From CAYFUT01 sp964346395 (lineage in GTDB: Bacteria > Bacillota > Halanaerobiia > Halobacteroidales > Halobacteroidaceae), in assembly GCA_964346395.1 (NCBI GenBank), contig CAYFUT010000002.1, forward strand, positions 1-64,000: 64,000 nucleotides of DNA, written 5' to 3'. The position numbers and the translations under genes were made by a program. Below, in pieces: positions 60,181 through 64,000 of the stretch (its first letter is position 1; every line of letters begins with the position of its first letter). The notes beneath the pieces were generated by a model that ran no database searches, was not told the DNA's origin, and was given only the letters and a program-made list of their open reading frames with translations.

Positions 60181-60642
60181 ATGTTAAAGCTGAGGTTTGG
60201 AGATTCGGTTCAGCTAGGAATGATAGCAGGAGTGCTCTGCAATTTACCCAAAGTTATTTTAATGCATATATTCCAACAGATGGATTTAGTACGCTATAAT
60301 TTTGCCCAGATGACAGCCGGTATTTTTATTGAGCAGAATGGATTATCTAATCCGTTTGCTTTGGCTACAGGCTATATAGCGGATTTTGCGGTTGCTTCTT
60401 CCCTGGGAATAATATTGGTCTATTTCCTGAAATTAACTGGTAAAGACTATCCTATCTCTAAGGGTTTGCTCTATGGAATTATCATTCATATTATAGTTTT
60501 TGGGGTGGCCAAAACCTTGGGTATTACTTCGGTTGAGTTGGTTGATCCGGTAGCTAATTTTGTAGTTTTACTGCCTAATATTGCTTTTGGAATTTCTGCT
60601 GCTTTATTTATCTACCGCTACGGTAATTTAGCGGACAATTAA
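60181..60642 (+). CDS. Four-helix integral membrane protein, unknown
   Basis: The 153-residue protein has likely membrane segments at about 11-32, 55-85, 95-115 and 122-145. It begins MLKLRFGDSVQLGMIAGVLC. I do not recognise the family, although such proteins occur in Clostridia next to transport genes. Two ribosome-site-like sequences precede it (GGAGGG at about 60133 and AGGAGGT eight to ten bases before the ATG). It is followed by a TPP riboswitch that governs the next gene. Confidence 0.7.
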   Translation: MLKLRFGDSVQLGMIAGVLCNLPKVILMHIFQQMDLVRYNFAQMTAGIFIEQNGLSNPFALATGYIADFAVASSLGIILVYFLKLTGKDYPISKGLLYGIIIHIIVFGVAKTLGITSVELVDPVANFVVLLPNIAFGISAALFIYRYGNLADN

Positions 60643-60747
60643 GGGGTAGTGAAAAGTCTAAAAATAAAGAAATTAATTTTTTGCAGGAGATTAACAGGGG
60701 AGTAAATAAAATAATAAGATAAGAGAAAAACTTAATAAAATCATGCA

Positions 60748-60900
60748 GATGCTAGGGGTGCCCTCGGACGGGCTGAGAAATGAACTTAGTTCATTACCCT
60801 CATAACCTGATCTGGATAATACCAGCGCAGGGAAGTAGGTGATATCCGGGGAACTATATTTCCTGTCCGAGCCTCCTTAGCAGCAAGGGAGGTATTTTTT
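60748..60900 (+). promoter_or_regulatory. TPP riboswitch (THI element) with terminator/anti-RBS platform
   Basis: The aptamer carries the conserved pieces AGGGGTGCC, GGGCTGAGA, ACCCTCATAACCTGATCTGG and ATAATACCAGCGCAGGGAAG. After it, CCTCCTT pairs with AAGGGAGG (60873-60893) and a T-run follows. This hairpin is an intrinsic terminator that also hides the ribosome binding site of thiT. Bound thiamine diphosphate should switch thiT off. Confidence 0.95.
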
Positions 60901-60901
60901 A

Positions 60902-61534
60902 ATGGAAATTGTAAAGAATTTGAGTGAAATTCTGTCGCATCAGAATTCTTTATTGGCTTTAGGCGGATTATTTGTTTTAAGTTTAGCCTTAGTTAAAAGT
61001 AGAAAAGTAGATTTAAATGCCCGCATAATTACTCATATTGGTTTGGCGCTGGCGCTAGCGGTTATTTTAAAATCGATCCGGCTTTATCATTTCCCCCAGG
61101 GAGGAAGTGTAACTCTCGGCAGCATGGTGCCGATTTTGGTAATTGCTCTGTTTTACGGACCTGAATTGGGGTTTTTAACGGGATTTTTATATGGTTTATT
61201 GACTTTAATTATGGATCCCTATATTTTACATCCGGTGCAGGTTTTATTTGATTATCCGCTCCCGTTTATGTCCTTAGGAGTAGCCGGCTACTTTAAAGAT
61301 CGGGAGGTAGTAGGTTCTTTATTAGCGGTTATTAGTCGGTTTATTTTTCATTTTATCTCGGGAGTTGTGTTTTTCGGCAGTTATGCTCCAGAGGGGATGT
61401 CGCCGGTGATTTATTCTTTAAGTTTAAACGGGAGTTATCTAGCAGTAGAGGGACTTATTTGCTTAGTGGTGATTGGCTTACTACCGTTAGATAGATTACG
61501 GGCAATTGCAGTAAAAAAGAAAGGGAGAGTATGA
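60902..61534 (+). CDS. thiT: Thiamine ECF transporter S component ThiT
   Basis: ThiT captures thiamine for an ECF transporter. The 210-residue protein has about six membrane segments and the ThiT signatures GGSVTLGSMVPILVIALFYG (about 66-85), GFLTGFLYGLLTLIMDPYIL and HPVQVLFDYPLPF (about 117-129). The start is seven bases after the riboswitch hairpin that contains its ribosome site. The ECF energising unit is not in the window. Confidence 0.95.
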   Translation: MEIVKNLSEILSHQNSLLALGGLFVLSLALVKSRKVDLNARIITHIGLALALAVILKSIRLYHFPQGGSVTLGSMVPILVIALFYGPELGFLTGFLYGLLTLIMDPYILHPVQVLFDYPLPFMSLGVAGYFKDREVVGSLLAVISRFIFHFISGVVFFGSYAPEGMSPVIYSLSLNGSYLAVEGLICLVVIGLLPLDRLRAIAVKKKGRV

Positions 61535-61673
61535 GGAAGTATTCGCAGTAGTGAAAGAAATCCACCGGATTCCGTTTGCAGAAGGATTTGAACGGGTGGT
61601 AACTACCATTAGAATTGATGAAAAGAAGAGTGATCTTAGTATAGAAGACAAAGTAGCTAAGCATCGAAAATAA
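61533..61673 (+). pseudogene. C-terminal half of an MTH1187-type thiamine-binding protein
   Basis: Right after the thiT stop the frame reads VFAVVKEIHRIPFAEGFERV then VTTIRIDEKKSD. This matches the second half of the roughly 100-residue MTH1187/YkoF-like thiamine-binding family (VxKEIHxxPF...RVVTTIxIDxR). The first half and a start codon are missing. The partner was once probably co-transcribed with thiT under the riboswitch. Confidence 0.7.
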
Positions 61674-61697
61674 AGCAGGAGGTCACCTGCTTTATTC
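61669..61697 (+). terminator. Terminator after the thiT unit
   Basis: AATAAAGCAGG pairs with CCTGCTTTATT, a perfect 11-bp stem around a seven-base loop. The remnant's stop codon lies in the left arm. Confidence 0.75.
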
Positions 61698-61738
61698 TTA
61701 GGATAAAGTTAGTAATGAACTACAATTTAAGTTTCAAA

Positions 61739-61842
61739 CCAAGCCGCCGTACGGCGGCTTGGTTATCGTTTACAAATTTGACTTTATGGTTGATTTAAAC
61801 TCAATCTTAGTCTCAAGCTAAGTTGACGTTAGGCAGCTTTAT
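61739..61842. repeat. Palindrome plus CTCAATCTTA-type repeat
   Basis: CCAAGCCGCCGT / ACGGCGGCTTGG is a perfect 24-base palindrome (61739-61762). It is followed by TTTGACTTTATGGTTGA, ACTCAATCTTAGTCTCAA and TTAGGCAGC. The same order of a GCCGCC hairpin, TTTGACTTTATG, CTCAATCTTA tract and GGCAGC occurs at 24278-24412. The gap 61674-62075 holds no gene. Confidence 0.6.
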
Positions 61843-62022
61843 TCCTTTCCGAAAATGATATTAGTATTTTGCAGGGAAAAATTATTTAATAGAGAAAATA
61901 TTATTTATAGAGGGTAAAAAAACACATAAAAAAATTTAAATAGGATATTCTAAAGTTTTAGATTATAGAGCAGTAATTTTGATTTCTGAGCAAGAAGGCT
62001 TTATATTATTAGCTATTTTTTA

Positions 62023-62028
62023 TATAAT
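62023..62028 (+). promoter_or_regulatory. Possible -10 box for dnaN
   Basis: TATAAT lies about 47 bases before the dnaN ATG. The -35 region (TTTATA at about 62000) is poor. Confidence 0.35.
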
Positions 62029-62075
62029 GAAAAAGGACTTTTGTAATTAAATTTAGTCAGTTAAGGAGGAAAAAA

Positions 62076-63185
62076 ATGAAAGTTGAAGTCAACCGAAAAG
62101 AATTTTATGACGGTATTCAGCAGGTTAAACAAGCTGTCTCGTCTAAAACCAGTATGCCGATTTTATCGGGAATTTTACTGGCGACTGAAGAGAACAGATT
62201 GAAGCTAGTAGGGACTGATCTAGAGATTGGAATTGAATCTTTTGTAGATGTTACGGTACAGGAATCAGGTGCGATTGTGTTACCAGCGCAGACCTTAACC
62301 CGGATTGTGCGTGAGCTTCCTAATGAACAGATTACTTTAACTACTGATGATTCTACTAACACAGCTCAAATAAATTGCGGCCATTCGAAATTTAATATTC
62401 ACGGTTCGGAAGCGGATGAATTCCCTACTTTACCTGATTTAGAAGATGGAATTGAATTTGAGGTGGAACAAGAGTTATTTACGAACTTAATTAAACAGAC
62501 TGAATTTGCAGTTTCTCAGGATGAGAGCAAACCTTTTTTGACTGGTGGACTGTTGGAGTTAAACGGCAGTAGTGTTAATTTAGTAGCTACTGATACTTAT
62601 CGTTTAGCTTATCGAGGAGAAATAATTGAAGGGGTTGATTTGGAACCAGAAGAAGTTATTATTCCTGATCAAACCTTAAGTAATATTAAAAAGTTGGCCG
62701 AACCTGATGACGAGGAAACTATTGAAGTGTTGATTACTGATAATCAGGCGTTATTTACTTTTTCAGGGCTTACTATGGTTTCGCGGTTAATTGAAGGAGA
62801 ATTTCCGGATTATCAGCAGGTAATTCCTGATAATAATCAGACAGAAGTAGTAGCAGATACGAAGGAACTACTGAGCTCATTGAAAAGGGCTGCTTTAGTA
62901 GCGCGGGAGGATTCGGATACGGTTAAGTTTGACCTGCGGGCTGATAAATTGATTATTACTTCTAATGCACCGGAAGTAGGACAGGCCTATGAAGAGTTAA
63001 CTGTTGAGGCTAAAGGAGATGAAATTGAATTTGCCTTTAATGCGAACTATATGATTGACTGTTTAAAGGCTATTTCTGCCGAACAGGTTACCTTACATTT
63101 TGCTGATGCTTTATCGCCGGGGATAGTTAAGCCTAAGTCAGAGACAGAATATGTTTATGTGGTTATGCCGGTGAGAAGCAGCTGA
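62076..63185 (+). CDS. dnaN: DNA polymerase III sliding clamp (beta subunit)
   Basis: DnaN encircles DNA and tethers the polymerase. The 369-residue protein has the three-domain clamp. The signatures are SSKTSMPILSGILLATEENR (about 22-41), LVGTDLEIGI, FPTLPDL, FLTGGLLELNGSSVNLVATD (about 152-171), TYRLAYR, RLIEGEFPDYQQVIP (about 236-250) and the C-terminal YVYVVMPVR. AAGGAGG precedes the ATG. It is not beside dnaA or recF, which is unusual, and it may be a second clamp gene. Confidence 0.95.
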   Translation: MKVEVNRKEFYDGIQQVKQAVSSKTSMPILSGILLATEENRLKLVGTDLEIGIESFVDVTVQESGAIVLPAQTLTRIVRELPNEQITLTTDDSTNTAQINCGHSKFNIHGSEADEFPTLPDLEDGIEFEVEQELFTNLIKQTEFAVSQDESKPFLTGGLLELNGSSVNLVATDTYRLAYRGEIIEGVDLEPEEVIIPDQTLSNIKKLAEPDDEETIEVLITDNQALFTFSGLTMVSRLIEGEFPDYQQVIPDNNQTEVVADTKELLSSLKRAALVAREDSDTVKFDLRADKLIITSNAPEVGQAYEELTVEAKGDEIEFAFNANYMIDCLKAISAEQVTLHFADALSPGIVKPKSETEYVYVVMPVRSS

Positions 63186-63186
63186 T

Positions 63187-63240
63187 AAAAATGGAGAATG
63201 ATAAATAATAAATGATAAATGGAAAATGATAAATCTGAAA
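63187..63240. repeat. AATGATAAATGG-type short tandem repeat
   Basis: Variants of AATGGAGAATGATAAAT and AATGGAAAATGATAAAT follow each other after dnaN. The same sequence type borders the N gaps at 37737 and 40515. Confidence 0.6.
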
Positions 63241-63269
63241 ATAAAAATATGATGATTATTATAGTAAAG

Positions 63270-63313
63270 CGGGCCAACTTCTTAGTGCAGGGGAGTTGGC
63301 CTGTAAAGTTTTT
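63270..63313 (+). terminator. Terminator after dnaN with CGGGCCAAC word
   Basis: GGCCAACT (63272-63279) pairs with AGTTGGCC (63294-63301) across a loop, followed shortly by TTTTT. Confidence 0.7.
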
Positions 63314-63327
63314 GTGTGCGGTGCTTG

Positions 63328-63356
63328 TTGAATTTGGTGAGGAAGTATCTTATAAT
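63328..63356 (+). promoter_or_regulatory. Promoter of the GntR regulator gene
   Basis: TTGAAT and TATAAT are 17 bases apart. It would start transcription about 90 bases before the coding region and just ahead of the dre-like site. Confidence 0.6.
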
Positions 63357-63372
63357 TAAGTTAAAAGTGTTC

Positions 63373-63382
63373 GGTATAGACC
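63373..63382. promoter_or_regulatory. dre-like operator (NagR/DasR type)
   Basis: GGTATAGACC differs by one base from the dre core GGTCTAGACC bound by the HutC-group GntR regulators DasR and NagR. It lies about 17 bases after the -10, a good place for self-repression. Confidence 0.5.
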
Positions 63383-63452
63383 TATATTTGTAAGGGTGAC
63401 CACTTCACTTTGCTTCTGCTAGGAAGAGAGTGGGGGATAGGAGGTGAAACAG

Positions 63453-64000
63453 ATGGATGATATTACATTAGACGAAAGTAGTCCCATTCCTTTATATTAT
63501 CAGTTAGAAAATGCAATTAGAAAGAAAATAGAAGAAGGTCAATATCAACCGGGGGCTAAAATTCCCTCGGAAAGAAAACTAAGTGAAAAAATTGATCTGA
63601 GCCGGATGACAATCAGAAAAGCAATTAGTAATTTAGTAGAAAAAGGAATTTTAGAACGGAGAAGAGGCCAAGGCACTTTTGTGTCTGAAGATAAACTAGA
63701 TAGTTTTCCCGGCTTAATTGGTTTTAATGAGCATATTGAATTAAAGGGCATGACTCCCTCTAGTGAAGTAGTAGAACAGAAAGTATTGGTGCCTAAAAAC
63801 GAAATTGCCCAGAAACTAAAGCTTGCAGATAATAAAGAGGTTATTTTAACGGCGCGCCTTAGGTTAGCAGATGGAAATCCGATTGGTTATGAAAAATCTT
63901 ATGTTCCTAAATCTATCTGTCCGCGGCTGTTGGAAGTTGACTTGGCTACTGGTTCTATTTATCAGTGTTTAACAGAAGCAGATAATAAACCAACTAGGGC
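63453..64000 (+). CDS. GntR/HutC-family transcription regulator (3' end beyond window)
   Basis: The visible 182 residues have the GntR winged helix (about 9-75: PIPLYYQLENAIRKKIEEGQ, GAKIPSERKLSEKI, SRMTIRKAISNLVEKGILER, RRGQGTFVS) and the start of a UTRA effector domain (FPGLIGFNEHIELKGM, GNPIGYEKSYVP). UTRA regulators of this kind sense sugar phosphates such as glucosamine-6-phosphate. The dre-like site upstream supports a NagR-like role, perhaps for amino sugars. AGGAGGTG precedes the ATG. Confidence 0.9.
   Translation, partial: MDDITLDESSPIPLYYQLENAIRKKIEEGQYQPGAKIPSERKLSEKIDLSRMTIRKAISNLVEKGILERRRGQGTFVSEDKLDSFPGLIGFNEHIELKGMTPSSEVVEQKVLVPKNEIAQKLKLADNKEVILTARLRLADGNPIGYEKSYVPKSICPRLLEVDLATGSIYQCLTEADNKPTR

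Noticed and set aside
61674..62075. Replication origin upstream of dnaN
   Set aside because: No group of TTATCCACA-like DnaA boxes was seen and dnaA is absent; the region holds repeats and a terminator.
1..64000. CRISPR arrays, tRNA and rRNA genes
   Set aside because: No direct-repeat/spacer pattern, cloverleaf-like gene or rRNA motif was recognised on reading both strands; a covariance search was not possible.

Overview
The window looks like a chromosome segment from a low-GC, anaerobic, diderm Firmicute. My inference is the order Halanaerobiales (an Acetohalobium-like salt-loving anaerobe). The reasons are a full type II secretion operon with a secretin (so an outer membrane), strong Firmicute-style AAGGAGG ribosome binding sites, an AsrABC anaerobic sulfite reductase, BioY and ThiT ECF substrate-binding components, and acidic proteins. 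No rRNA, tRNA, CRISPR array or intact insertion sequence was recognised. The sequence is a draft scaffold with five runs of exactly 100 N. Two of the gaps are flanked by identical 55-base ends and are almost certainly unmerged overlaps, not missing DNA.

Layout. (1) 0.2-10.4 kb: a membrane protein, then a compact type II secretion operon in the order C-E-F-G-H-I-J-L-M-D-K. (2) 10.4-19.7 kb: a mini AIM24-like protein and four large exported proteins. They are a lytic transglycosylase/C39-like peptidase, a lipoprotein with the same C39 end, a large lipoprotein, and an M30-like metalloprotease lipoprotein. Three of them share a ~95-residue repeat module, eight copies in all. They are candidate clients of the secretion system. 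The first has an unusual promoter/operator palindrome and a terminator-like leader hairpin. (3) 19.7-30.8 kb: mixed genes, including a SEC-C protein, a methyltransferase, an M23 peptidase, a SpoIIE phosphatase with an anti-sigma-type kinase domain, a HAD hydrolase, DUF1284, BioY with a BirA-type operator, and a patatin. Several gene remnants lie among them. (4) 30.8-42.3 kb: a DMSP-lyase-like cupin, asrA, asrB and asrC, then hemA-sirC-hemC-cobA/hemD-hemB-hemL-cbiX. This is a complete route from glutamyl-tRNA to siroheme, placed next to the siroheme enzyme that needs it.

(5) 42.5-52.6 kb: a UbiA prenyltransferase and an old-yellow-enzyme-like reductase. Then comes a cluster of acyl carrier protein, alpha-oxoamine synthase, lipid kinase, diverged ThiL-like protein, ketoacyl synthase and extended SDR reductase, followed by an orphan radical SAM/SPASM enzyme. 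The lipid genes recall bacterial sphingolipid synthesis and are the best candidate for an undescribed pathway. Two long palindromic elements (about 180 bp each) lie in this region; their outer arms differ in sequence but each is perfectly self-complementary. (6) 52.6-64 kb: trpS, a rhodanese, a second SpoIIE/HATPase protein, degV, a flavoprotein, a zone of decayed genes, a TPP riboswitch with thiT, a dnaN without dnaA beside it, and a GntR/HutC regulator with a dre-like site, cut by the window end.

A 9-mer, CGGGCCAAC (or GTTGGCCCG on the other strand), occurs 21 times between 21.5 and 64 kb and not at all before. It falls in several reading frames and, as inverted pairs, inside terminators. 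This resembles an uptake-sequence or HIP1-type genome word.
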